Shown: piece after piece, positions 1-5,724 of the stretch
Numbering within the stretch: the stretch's first letter is position 1
Layout: each line of letters begins with the position of its first letter
NCBI GenBank assembly: GCA_902496775.1
Contig: CABVCF010000107.1
Location: forward strand, 1 to 5,724
DNA length: 5,724 bases
Direction of reading: 5' to 3'
Source of the DNA: an uncultured Collinsella sp.
GTDB lineage: Bacteria; Actinomycetota; Coriobacteriia; Coriobacteriales; Coriobacteriaceae
Notes under the pieces: generated by a model
What the model was told of the DNA's origin: nothing
Seen by the model: the letters and a program-made list of their open reading frames with translations, nothing else
The model's database searches: none
Position numbers and translations under genes: made by a program

Positions 1-36
1 GTCGCGACGCCCGCCGATCATATCGCCGGTCTGTAA
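1..36 (+). CDS. C-terminal end of an upstream gene (partial)
   Basis: An open frame enters from the left edge and reads V-A-T-P-A-D-H-I-A-G-L before a TAA stop at 34-36. The stop shares bases with the AAGGAGGT ribosome site of the next gene, the tight spacing usual for co-transcribed genes. Transporter ATPases of this class commonly follow their membrane permease gene, so a permease is the natural guess, but eleven residues are too few to identify the product. That this is a real coding end is inferred from the spacing only. Confidence 0.45.
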   Translation, partial: VATPADHIAGL

Positions 37-42
37 GGAGGT
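35..42 (+). promoter_or_regulatory. Strong ribosome binding site of the ABC ATPase gene
   Basis: AAGGAGGT is a full match to the anti-Shine-Dalgarno sequence and lies 6 nt before the ATG at 49. It overlaps the TAA stop of the preceding frame, suggesting translational coupling. It fixes the ATG at 49 as the start. Confidence 0.85.
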
Positions 43-48
43 CCTGTC

Positions 49-798
<750 letters not shown>

Positions 799-823
799 CC
801 GCTTTATATGACTGACATAGCAG

Positions 824-859
824 AAAACGGGAGCCGGATGTGATCCGGCTCCCGTTTTT
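824..859. terminator. Bidirectional intrinsic terminator between convergent genes
   Basis: A perfect 12-bp stem, CGGGAGCCGGAT (828-839) with ATCCGGCTCCCG (843-854), has a 3-nt GTG loop. AAAA precedes it and TTTTT follows it, extending the pairing to 16 bp. Read on plus it ends the ABC ATPase transcript with a U-run. Read on minus the AAAA tract becomes a short U-run, so it can also stop the convergent flavodoxin operon, whose last gene ends at 916. It is the only terminator-like structure in the 117-base gap between the two stop codons. Confidence 0.93.
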
Positions 860-915
860 GTTGGGACGCGAATGTGTTTTGGTGCAGAGCGCGTTACGGG
901 CGGAGCTCATTGCCA

Positions 916-1335
916 CTAGGCGAGCTCGGCTCCAAGGGCGCGGCAGGCCGCCTCGCCCTCATCGTCGGGGGCGTCGTAGCAAATGACGGAATCGACGACG
1001 TTGACACCTGCCTCATCGGCGTCCGCCTTCCAGTTTTCCATCCATTCGCCTTCGGCCCACGAATAAGAGCCAAAGAGGACGACCTTCTTGTCGCCGAGGG
1101 TTTCCTTGACTTCGTCCCACATCGGCTGGAACTCATCGTACTCGAGCTCCTCGGAGCCCATGGCGGGGCAGCCGAAGGCGAAGGCGTCATAGCCGGCGGC
1201 CTTGTCGGCAGGGAAGTCGGCGCAGGAGATGACCTCTGCCTCGGCGCCGACTGACGCCGCGCCCTCGGCAACGAAGTTTGCCATGGCTTCGGTGTTGCCT
1301 GTGCCGCTCCAGTAGACGACTGCGATCTTGCTCAT
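916..1335 (-). CDS. Short-chain flavodoxin
   Basis: A small FMN-binding electron carrier (139 aa) that acts in the cytoplasm and typically replaces ferredoxin when iron is scarce. It resembles clostridial short-chain flavodoxins of about 138 aa. The FMN phosphate loop SGTGNT is at residues 10-15 after the first beta strand KIAVVYW. The isoalloxazine-contacting loop is PAMGSEELE (57-65), where the Asp seen in the clostridial MGD motif is Ser. The 90s loop GSYSWAEGEWM (89-99) carries the stacking Trp/Tyr. The chosen ATG at 1335 has an AAAGGA site (1342-1347) 6 nt upstream. The frame stays open to 1794, but that extension overlaps the preceding DUF3793 gene and its residues look like out-of-frame translation. 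It is the second gene of a two-gene minus-strand operon, 46 nt after the DUF3793 stop, with no promoter evident between them. Confidence 0.95.
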   Translation of the reverse strand: MSKIAVVYWSGTGNTEAMANFVAEGAASVGAEAEVISCADFPADKAAGYDAFAFGCPAMGSEELEYDEFQPMWDEVKETLGDKKVVLFGSYSWAEGEWMENWKADADEAGVNVVDSVICYDAPDDEGEAACRALGAELA

Positions 1336-1381
1336 ATTGAGTCCTTTCGGTTGTGCGGCGTGCGGCCGCGGTTTGTACGTT

Positions 1382-2086
1382 CTATCGGGTCGCCTGGGCA
1401 AGTTGCGCCAAGCTGCAGCCCTGCTGATAGATAAAGGTGAGGTGTTGGGTGCAGGCACGGTACGCATCAAACGTCGCAAGCGCCTGCTCGGCATTCGTAT
1501 AGACCTTCCAGGCTCCAAAGATCTTGTAGTTCTCGCCACGTTGGGCGATGAACTCGTGCACGTCGTCGTAGGGATACCCCAGGAAGTAGCCAATTTCGTG
1601 TGGAAACTCGCAGGTGCGGCCGTTGTCGTAGCGTGCTTGATGGTCCAATGCGCATCGGGTTTGGCCGCATGCGCATTCCGCGGCGTTATTGCTTGCGAGC
1701 GTGATGCGCGATGCCAGGTGCACAAGACATGCCGAGAGGTTGCCGGTGTCGTAGCCCTCCTTGGCGAGTGCCGTTTTGGCGCGCGGGTCAGCAAGGTAAG
1801 TGGCGAGGCTATTGGGCCGATATGCGTATACGAGCGCCCCGCAGGGGCGCCAGACCAAAACGCTCAGATGAATGCCGAGCGTGTTAAGCTCGCGGTTGCA
1901 CTGGGCGATAACGTTGAGCAGGCGTGCTCGGCGTTCTGCGATTGACGCGGTCGCGTCCGAACCATCCTGATGGGCGTAGACGCCGGGATAGGTAAAGAGC
2001 GATGCCGGCTTGATGCCCGCGAGCGTGGGAGAGCAGTTGCGCACGACCGCTGCCTGAAACGTTGGAATGTCTATGGTTCGGGTCAC
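1382..2086 (-). CDS. DUF3793 family protein
   Basis: A 234-aa protein of a family with no assigned biochemical function, common in anaerobic Firmicutes and Coriobacteriia. Family hallmarks I recognise are an N-terminal NCSPTLAGIKPASLF (17-31), the central FPHEIGYFLGYPYDDVHEFI (161-180) and YKIFGAWKVY (187-196). No signal peptide or membrane segment is seen, so it is probably cytoplasmic. It is Cys-rich: C18, C63, C82, C120, a cluster C138/C140/C145/C159 just before the FPHEIG motif, then C212 and C224. The cluster could bind a metal, but I do not know whether it is conserved. The start is a GTG with TAAGGAG only 4 nt upstream; no other in-frame start lies between the promoter and this codon. 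It leads an operon with flavodoxin, an association I recall for this family that hints at a redox or iron-related role (inference). Confidence 0.93.
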   Translation of the reverse strand: MTRTIDIPTFQAAVVRNCSPTLAGIKPASLFTYPGVYAHQDGSDATASIAERRARLLNVIAQCNRELNTLGIHLSVLVWRPCGALVYAYRPNSLATYLADPRAKTALAKEGYDTGNLSACLVHLASRITLASNNAAECACGQTRCALDHQARYDNGRTCEFPHEIGYFLGYPYDDVHEFIAQRGENYKIFGAWKVYTNAEQALATFDAYRACTQHLTFIYQQGCSLAQLAQATR

Positions 2087-2090
2087 GGTG

Positions 2091-2097
2091 CTCCTTA
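2091..2097 (-). promoter_or_regulatory. Ribosome binding site deciding the GTG start of the DUF3793 gene
   Basis: Read on the minus strand this is TAAGGAG, followed by CACC and then GTG at 2086. The 4-nt spacing is shorter than usual, but no ATG, GTG or TTG occurs in frame further upstream within the leader, so it supports the non-ATG start. Confidence 0.75.
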
Positions 2098-2109
2098 CGG
2101 ATCTAAACT

Positions 2110-2118
2110 GTTAGCCTA
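2110..2118. promoter_or_regulatory. DtxR/IdeR-like iron box (half-operator) over the DUF3793-flavodoxin start site
   Basis: GTTAGCCTA matches the central nine bases of the actinobacterial DtxR/IdeR consensus TTAGGTTAGSCTAACCTAA. The outer flanks match poorly (about 11 of 19 overall). It lies directly downstream of the minus-strand -10 element, where the transcription start would fall, which is a position suited to repression. The match is by eye, and iron control is inferred from the flavodoxin in the operon. Confidence 0.4.
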
Positions 2119-2124
2119 GGAAAA

Positions 2125-2152
2125 CTTATACACGAAAGTAAGCCATGGTCAA
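2125..2152 (-). promoter_or_regulatory. Promoter of the DUF3793-flavodoxin operon
   Basis: On the minus strand, a -35 TTGACC (2147-2152, 5 of 6 to consensus) is followed after 16 nt by a -10 TATAAG (2125-2130, 5 of 6). Transcription would begin near 2118, giving a leader of about 32 nt containing the TAAGGAG ribosome site. It is the best sigma-70-type promoter match I can find in the window. Confidence 0.72.
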
Positions 2153-2178
2153 CAAAAAAGTTTGAGTAGGGAAACTAA

Positions 2179-2210
2179 TTGACCGAACCGACATGATTTT
2201 GGGTTAAGAT
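2179..2210 (+). promoter_or_regulatory. Candidate promoter of the HMA-domain gene
   Basis: A -35 TTGACC (2179-2184) and a weak -10 TAAGAT (2205-2210, 4 of 6) are separated by 20 nt, longer than the usual 17. Long 19-20 nt spacers occur at promoters activated by MerR-family metal regulators. Only a weak dyad, AACC (2186-2189) with GGTT (2202-2205), lies between the boxes, so this reading is tentative. The start site would fall in the palindrome at 2214-2232. Confidence 0.35.
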
Positions 2211-2213
2211 GGG

Positions 2214-2232
2214 GACACCCCACGGGGGTATC
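2214..2232. promoter_or_regulatory. CsoR-like operator in the leader of the HMA-domain gene
   Basis: GACACCCC (2214-2221), ACG, GGGGTATC (2225-2232) is a pseudo-palindrome with 7 of 8 arm positions pairing around a 3-nt centre. C-tract/G-tract sites flanked by TA, of the form TACCCC...GGGGTA, are the type bound by copper-sensing CsoR/RcnR-family repressors. It sits just after the candidate -10 element and 31 nt before the ATG of a protein with a copper-type HMA domain. The palindrome is observed directly. Its assignment to CsoR is inference. Confidence 0.5.
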
Positions 2233-2262
2233 TCTGAAATGGACCGTAAGGAAGGGGAGCGT

Positions 2263-2646
2263 ATGAGCGACTTGCTCAACCCAGCAAATATCATCGTGCT
2301 GGGCGTGATTGCTATTGGTATGTTCTTTGGGCTGCGTCGTATTGCGGCGTCGACGCATGGGAAGAGTTGCTGCAGTGATGGCGCAAGCGGAAAGAAAGCC
2401 AAGAGGGTTGTTGTGGTGGATACCGATGCGTCGCACTATCCCTATAGCGATGAGCTGTTCATCGGCGGCATGAGCTGTGACGACTGCGCTCAGAACGTAG
2501 CCAATGCCCTCAATACGCTTGATGGCGTGTGGGCAACGGTAACGTATGCGGACCACACGGCACGCGTACGCTCGAAGCGTCCGGTTGATCGCGACACACT
2601 CGAGACGGCGGTGAGGGGTGCGGGCTATTACGTTATGAAAATGTAG
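2263..2646 (+). CDS. Membrane-anchored heavy-metal-associated (HMA) domain protein
   Basis: A 127-aa protein of three parts. First is an N-terminal membrane helix (about residues 9-24, NIIVLGVIAIGMFFGL) followed by basic residues RR. Next is a short polar linker with a Cys-Cys pair (KSCCSDG, C36/C37). Last is an HMA fold at about 64-126 with the metal-binding motif GMSCDDC (C72, C75). Such domains bind Cu(I) or similar soft metals in chaperones and at the N-termini of P1B ATPases, so this is probably a membrane-tethered metal chaperone or scavenger on the cytoplasmic side. The helix plus Cys-Cys part also resembles FeoB-associated Cys-rich proteins. I chose ATG 2263, which follows the purine-rich AAGGAAGGGGAG; the in-frame ATG at 2209 would place the operator inside the coding region and lacks a ribosome site. 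No copper ATPase, CsoR or FeoB gene is adjacent in the window, so the partner is unknown. Confidence 0.9.
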   Translation: MSDLLNPANIIVLGVIAIGMFFGLRRIAASTHGKSCCSDGASGKKAKRVVVVDTDASHYPYSDELFIGGMSCDDCAQNVANALNTLDGVWATVTYADHTARVRSKRPVDRDTLETAVRGAGYYVMKM

Positions 2647-2918
2647 GCGTTGCCCTCTCCGGTGGGTACCAGCCTCCTGCCCATTGTGACTATCGGCATC
2701 CAAAAATTTGCGCAAAAATAACCTTTAGATGCGGCAAAAGTGGAGTTTGGTGACGGTTTGCGCGGAATTCGCTACCAATCGAGCATCTATGAACCCGTCC
2801 AAAAAATTACAGGTGTATATTTATACACTGATTATTGCTGTGCTCAGATTGCAATTAACCGTGGACAGAAATGAAGAATGCTAAAACTGGGCTTTAGGAC
2901 AGGGGAGGCTATAACCTT
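2647..2918. other. 272-base intergenic region upstream of the surface-protein gene
   Basis: No convincing gene is seen. The left part lacks an obvious terminator for the HMA gene. From about 2700 it becomes AT-rich, holds a 10-base palindrome TTTGCGCAAA (2707-2716) and the 16-base palindrome described separately, and ends in the ribosome site AGGGGAGG (2901-2908), 10 nt before the ATG at 2919. No -35/-10 pair with normal spacing stands out. A near match TGGACA (2862-2867) has only a weak TAAAAC at 14 nt. Confidence 0.6.
2813..2828. promoter_or_regulatory. Palindromic putative operator upstream of the surface-protein gene
   Basis: GTGTATA (2813-2819), TT, TATACAC (2822-2828) is a perfect inverted repeat with 7-bp arms, 90 nt before the ATG at 2919. 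It is too AT-rich and short to be a terminator and has no T-run. The symmetry fits the binding site of a dimeric repressor. GTGTA...TACAC sites are seen for some GntR/YtrA-type regulators and TGTATA...TATACA resembles some ArgR boxes, but I cannot assign a regulator. Confidence 0.5.
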
Positions 2919-5417
2919 ATGAGACGAGTGGGAACACTTGGCTTGGTGGCAGCGCTTGCCGCTATCTTGGTATCGCCGCTGCCGGCGCACGCCGAAGACG
3001 CATCGGGTGCCGTTACCTACAATGCGGGAAATGGGTATTCCTTTGAGAAGCTCTCGCATCCTACGGTAGGAACGTCGCAGCCGGATGGCATCGTCGACTA
3101 CCAGGGTAACGGTGCCGTTGCCGTTCCGGGCGCCGATGGTAATACGGCCAACAACGAAGGCGATCGCGGCCAGAGCTACACTTGGGCGGCTGCGAGCTAT
3201 GGTGACTGGCTTTATGTGGGCACCTGCTATGCGGCGATGGGCAACACGCTGACGCTCATGAACAGCACGCTGGGCGATTCCTTTGATGTCGAAACCATGC
3301 GCCTGACGCTGGAGGCCATGTTTAACGGTACCTTCTTCTATGGACAGCAGAAGGAGGACGGCACGGCCGACAAGGACAGCGGCGGCATCTTGGTCAAGAT
3401 CAATACCAAGACCGGTGAGACCAAGCTGCTACTCTCTGAATCGCTCAACGGCGTCGCTCCTTTGTTCCGCAATGCCGTGAGCTATAAGGGTAAGCTCTAT
3501 TTCTGCGGCAGCGTCAGGACCAATGGCGGCAAAGGCGGCCTGCCTGCTGTATACGAGATCGATCCTAAGACGGATGAGTACAAAGTTGTCTATCAGGGCC
3601 TTTCGAGCATGCAGGATTACGGTGCTGCCTACAAGCAGGGCATTTCTACCGGTATCCGCGGCATGTGCGTCCATGATGGCCAGCTCGTCATCAGTAATGT
3701 GGGTAAAGACGCGAACGGTAATTTTGTGTCGACAATCCTGACGTCGTCTGACCCCTCGAAGGGCCAGGACAGCTTCACCGAGATTGCCAATTCGGAGAAG
3801 CTGTTTGGCTATCCGGCGATTCGCTATAAGGACAGCATCTACGGCGGCGCCATTTGGGATATGGTCTCGTACAATGGCCATCTCTATGCGACCATCTGCA
3901 CCGGTACGCCCGAGAACGCTCCCGATGATAATTCCATGCAGTCGTTTGCCATGGTCCGTGGCGACAAGAATGCCGACGGCAGCTATTCGTGGACTCCCAT
4001 TGTCGGCGATCAGAAGACGGACGGTGCAAAGTACTGCTTTGGCATCGATCCTGCCCGTACCCGTTCTGGCGCTGCCAACCTCATCGTCTACAACGACTAC
4101 CTCTATATCGGTGAATACAACGACGAGGAGATTGCCCTCGAGCGCATCCTGTTCAACAAATCCAACACCGAAGAGGGCGGTAAGAGCAGCATGGGCGGCG
4201 TTGACTGCTCGTTTGTGAATGCCAATCTTGAGCAGTCGGTTAACATCTATCGCATGGACAAGGACGAGAACATGGAGCTCGTCGTTGGCGATCGCACCGA
4301 CATGTTCCCCGAGGGCGGTATTTCCGGCCTGACTTCGGGCTTTGGCCGAAACGAGAACCAGTACATTTGGCGCATGCAGAAGTTCGACGGCAAGCTGTAT
4401 ATCGGTACCTTTGATACCGCGAGCCTGCTTGAGCCGATCGGCCAGTTCTCCAATGGCGACATTATCGATATGACGCCCGAGGAGTGGGACTCTCAGGTTC
4501 AGCGCCTTAGGGACCTGCTCGATCACCTGCTCGACAAGAAATCGCCTGACGACCCCATCGTTCCCGTGAACACGCTTGCGGACGATGATTCAAACGAGGC
4601 CGTCGATGTCGATGACGAGAAGACCGAGGTTGCTAAGGGCTTTGGCGATCTGAGCGATGCGCTGGAGGATGCCGCGGGCGGTCTTTGCGATCAGGCCGCG
4701 ACGATGCCCCAGGACTTTGAGGACGACGCCGCTTATGTCCAGAAGATCGATGGCGAGATCGCGTACTTCAAGTCCTTTGCCGACCAGTATCAGGACATGC
4801 TCGATAGCTATGAGAGCCTTAAGCAGCAGTACGAGGATGCCTATGGCACCGAGCTGCCGAGCGATATTCAGGATGCGCTCGATAAGCTGCTGAGCGAGGA
4901 GAACCTCAAGAAGTTGCAGAGTGTCCTTACGTGCATGTGTTACCTGCGCGATGCCGAGCGCGGCTTTGATATGTATGTGACCGAGGACGGCGTGAACTTT
5001 ACGACGCTGACGACTAATGGCTTTAACGATCCGTATAACCATGGTCTGCGCACCTTTGCGGTGACCAACCAGGGTCTGTGCCTTGGTACCGCCAACCCGT
5101 TCTATGGTTGCCAGGTCTGGATCCAGCGCAAGGAGAATTCGGAGAATCCGGTTGATCCCGGTACTCCGGATCCGACGGAACCCACCGATCCTTCGCAGCC
5201 GGGTGGCGGCGATCAGCCTGGCGGCAGCCAGACGGGTGGCAACGACCAGTCGAGCAGCACCACGACCACCGTCACGACGACCGCTAAGAAGACTCCGAAG
5301 GACGGCTCGCTGCCTCGCGCTGGCGACTCGACCCTCACGCTGGTCTTGGGATTGCTGGTTGCAGCTGCCGCAGTGCTTGGCATTGCTCTCGTCTTGCGCA
5401 AGCGTTCTCGTCGCTAG
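2919..5417 (+). CDS. Secreted cell-wall-anchored beta-propeller-like protein with LPRAG sorting signal
   Basis: An 832-aa surface protein of unknown function. A signal peptide occupies residues 1-25 (basic MRR, hydrophobic core, likely cut after AHA). Residues about 90-515 and 683-736 carry a recurring motif G-x-L-Y-x-G-T near 96-102, 190-197, 253-259, 319-325, 393-399, 490-497 and 717-724, as in WLYVGT, YLYIGE and KLYIGT. Each is followed by a strand and often a D/N-rich turn, which suggests a propeller of about seven blades. Residues about 517-680 are a helical, acidic insertion, after which FDMYVTEDG and GTANPFYG complete the last blade. A Pro/Thr/Gly-rich wall-spanning stalk (about 738-797) leads to LPRAG (798-802), a membrane helix (806-826) and a basic tail RKRSRR. 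This is the layout of a sortase substrate, although Ala replaces the usual Thr. It appears monocistronic. No catalytic residues can be named; glycan or host-ligand binding is only a guess. Confidence 0.9.
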   Translation: MRRVGTLGLVAALAAILVSPLPAHAEDASGAVTYNAGNGYSFEKLSHPTVGTSQPDGIVDYQGNGAVAVPGADGNTANNEGDRGQSYTWAAASYGDWLYVGTCYAAMGNTLTLMNSTLGDSFDVETMRLTLEAMFNGTFFYGQQKEDGTADKDSGGILVKINTKTGETKLLLSESLNGVAPLFRNAVSYKGKLYFCGSVRTNGGKGGLPAVYEIDPKTDEYKVVYQGLSSMQDYGAAYKQGISTGIRGMCVHDGQLVISNVGKDANGNFVSTILTSSDPSKGQDSFTEIANSEKLFGYPAIRYKDSIYGGAIWDMVSYNGHLYATICTGTPENAPDDNSMQSFAMVRGDKNADGSYSWTPIVGDQKTDGAKYCFGIDPARTRSGAANLIVYNDYLYIGEYNDEEIALERILFNKSNTEEGGKSSMGGVDCSFVNANLEQSVNIYRMDKDENMELVVGDRTDMFPEGGISGLTSGFGRNENQYIWRMQKFDGKLYIGTFDTASLLEPIGQFSNGDIIDMTPEEWDSQVQRLRDLLDHLLDKKSPDDPIVPVNTLADDDSNEAVDVDDEKTEVAKGFGDLSDALEDAAGGLCDQAATMPQDFEDDAAYVQKIDGEIAYFKSFADQYQDMLDSYESLKQQYEDAYGTELPSDIQDALDKLLSEENLKKLQSVLTCMCYLRDAERGFDMYVTEDGVNFTTLTTNGFNDPYNHGLRTFAVTNQGLCLGTANPFYGCQVWIQRKENSENPVDPGTPDPTEPTDPSQPGGGDQPGGSQTGGNDQSSSTTTTVTTTAKKTPKDGSLPRAGDSTLTLVLGLLVAAAAVLGIALVLRKRSRR
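5310..5414 (+). other. Cell-wall sorting signal (LPRAG, membrane helix, basic tail)
   Basis: The last 35 codons before the stop encode LPRAGD, about 21 hydrophobic residues (806-826) and RKRSRR. This is the tripartite signal used by sortases to cut between residues 4 and 5 of the motif and link the protein to peptidoglycan. The canonical motif is LPxTG; the fourth position here is Ala, so efficient processing is less certain. Confidence 0.8.
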
Positions 5418-5724
5418 GCCCGTCCGCGTAGCTCAATGTCCTGGATATCGTCGAAGTTGATGGCGATATCCCTGAGTTTGAGCAGCTTGAATGCGGGTAA
5501 CACTTCGTCGAGAATGCCCGTGCGGCTACGATAACCGTACGTATCGTAATAGGTGACACGCACCAGGTCGCCTCGTTTGAGGCCCTCGAGCTTTTTCGAA
5601 AGCTCGAGGGCTTTTTCTTCCGTGAGTTCGCATTCGGGCTCAACAGTGATCTCTTGTTTGCGCACGAGCTCGTAGTATCCCGTGAGGGCGGCAAAGGGCA
5701 TAAACTGTGCGGCGCGGTTGGCGC
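5414..5724 (-). CDS. YolD-like family protein (partial, start beyond the right edge)
   Basis: The minus frame is open from the window edge to a TAG at 5414-5416, giving 102 residues. It begins ANRAAQFMPFAALTGYYEL, which resembles the conserved PFAAL(T/K)GY start region of YolD-like proteins. The later KRGDLVRVTYYD and the C-terminal IAINFDDIQDIEL also suit that small beta-rich family. The ATG at 5701 is therefore probably an internal Met, because the RAAQF segment before it is in frame and looks conserved; the true start lies outside. YolD-like genes often precede Y-family DNA polymerase (UmuC/DinB-like) genes, but here the downstream neighbour is the convergent surface-protein gene, so any polymerase would have to lie upstream, outside the window. 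The function is unknown. The stop overlaps that of the opposing gene by CTAG, and a plus-strand terminator hairpin lies within the coding sequence. Confidence 0.75.
   Translation of the reverse strand, partial: ANRAAQFMPFAALTGYYELVRKQEITVEPECELTEEKALELSKKLEGLKRGDLVRVTYYDTYGYRSRTGILDEVLPAFKLLKLRDIAINFDDIQDIELRGRA
5582..5619 (+). terminator. Plus-strand intrinsic terminator embedded in the opposing YolD-like gene
   Basis: GCCCTCGAGCTTT (5582-5594), loop TTCG (5595-5598), AAAGCTCGAGGGC (5599-5611) forms a perfect 13-bp stem closed by a UUCG loop. TTTTTCTT follows on the plus strand. It lies 164 nt past the stop of the surface-protein gene and is the first good terminator for it. Read on minus, the hairpin is followed by CTCAAACG rather than a T-run, so it should not stop the YolD-like transcript. 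On minus, the stem is exactly ten codons, A-L-E-L-S-K-K-L-E-G. Confidence 0.85.

Noticed and set aside
1336..1794. N-terminal extension of the flavodoxin frame on the minus strand
   Set aside because: It overlaps the well-supported DUF3793 gene in another frame, its residues look like out-of-frame translation, and the ATG at 1335 has its own ribosome site and starts the flavodoxin fold.
1328..1945. Plus-strand open frame of 205 codons opposite DUF3793
   Set aside because: It is antisense to a protein with strong family motifs, has no convincing ribosome site and shows no recognisable domain.
2186..2205. MerR/CueR-type activator dyad between the -35 and -10 of the HMA gene
   Set aside because: The long spacer is suggestive, but the dyad is only AACC...GGTT. 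The better-paired CsoR-like site downstream is the preferred explanation.
2209..2262. Longer HMA protein starting at the in-frame ATG at 2209
   Set aside because: No ribosome site precedes it, it overlaps the candidate -10 element and operator, and the ATG at 2263 has a purine-rich site and begins a typical membrane helix.
2707..2716. Palindrome TTTGCGCAAA
   Set aside because: It is only 10 bases and self-complementary with no loop or T-run. Sequences of this length arise by chance and nothing ties it to a function.
2747..2778. Possible hairpin TTGGT...ACCAA between the HMA and surface-protein genes
   Set aside because: The arms are 5 bp around a 22-base loop with little further pairing and no T-run, so it is not a terminator or recognisable RNA element.
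3429..4526. Long open frame on the minus strand, 365 codons, opposite the surface-protein gene
   Set aside because: It is an antisense shadow of a gene with clear signal peptide, motifs and sorting signal. Its composition is rich in Ile/Val/Ala/Arg without any recognisable domain.
5701..5701. ATG at 5701 as the start of the YolD-like gene
   Set aside because: The frame stays open to the window edge and the preceding residues (RAAQF) look like part of the conserved family N-terminus, so the gene is treated as partial.

Overview
The window (about 57-58% GC by eye) looks like the chromosome of a Gram-positive gut actinobacterium of the class Coriobacteriia, most likely Collinsella or a near relative. 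This is an inference from the codon style, the strong AAGGAGG-type ribosome sites, a sortase-anchored surface protein, a DUF3793 plus short flavodoxin pair, and a YolD-like protein. No ribosomal or taxonomic marker is present, so the genus is not proven.

Layout. Positions 1-36 hold the last codons of an upstream plus-strand gene, followed at once by a complete amino-acid ABC transporter ATPase of the GlnQ/ArtP/HisP type (49-798). A near-perfect hairpin terminator with A and T tracts on its two sides (824-859) separates it from a convergent minus-strand operon: a DUF3793 protein (2086 to 1382) followed by a short-chain flavodoxin (1335 to 916). The operon has a good minus-strand promoter, with a DtxR/IdeR-like half-operator over the expected transcription start.

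Divergent from it is a small plus-strand gene (2263-2646) for a membrane-anchored protein with a Cys-Cys pair and a heavy-metal-associated (HMA) domain carrying GMSCDDC. Its leader holds a C-tract/G-tract pseudo-palindrome (2214-2232) resembling a CsoR-type copper operator. The 2087-2262 intergenic region therefore appears to be a small metal-responsive control centre: iron-type on one side, copper-type on the other.

After a 272-base intergenic region containing a 16-base palindrome comes the largest gene (2919-5417). It encodes an 832-residue secreted protein with a signal peptide, about seven recurring propeller-like motifs, a helical acidic insertion, a Pro/Thr/Gly-rich stalk and a C-terminal LPRAG sorting signal. 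Its stop codon overlaps that of a convergent minus-strand YolD-like gene that runs off the right edge. Its best terminator, a 13-bp stem with a TTCG loop and T-tract (5582-5619), lies inside the coding sequence of that opposing gene.

The genes fall into independent units: amino-acid uptake, an iron-limitation-type flavodoxin unit, a metal-binding membrane protein, a cell-surface protein and a possible DNA-damage-associated gene. I see no mobile element, CRISPR array, tRNA or rRNA. The most notable items are the terminator embedded in an opposing coding sequence and the divergent metal-control region.
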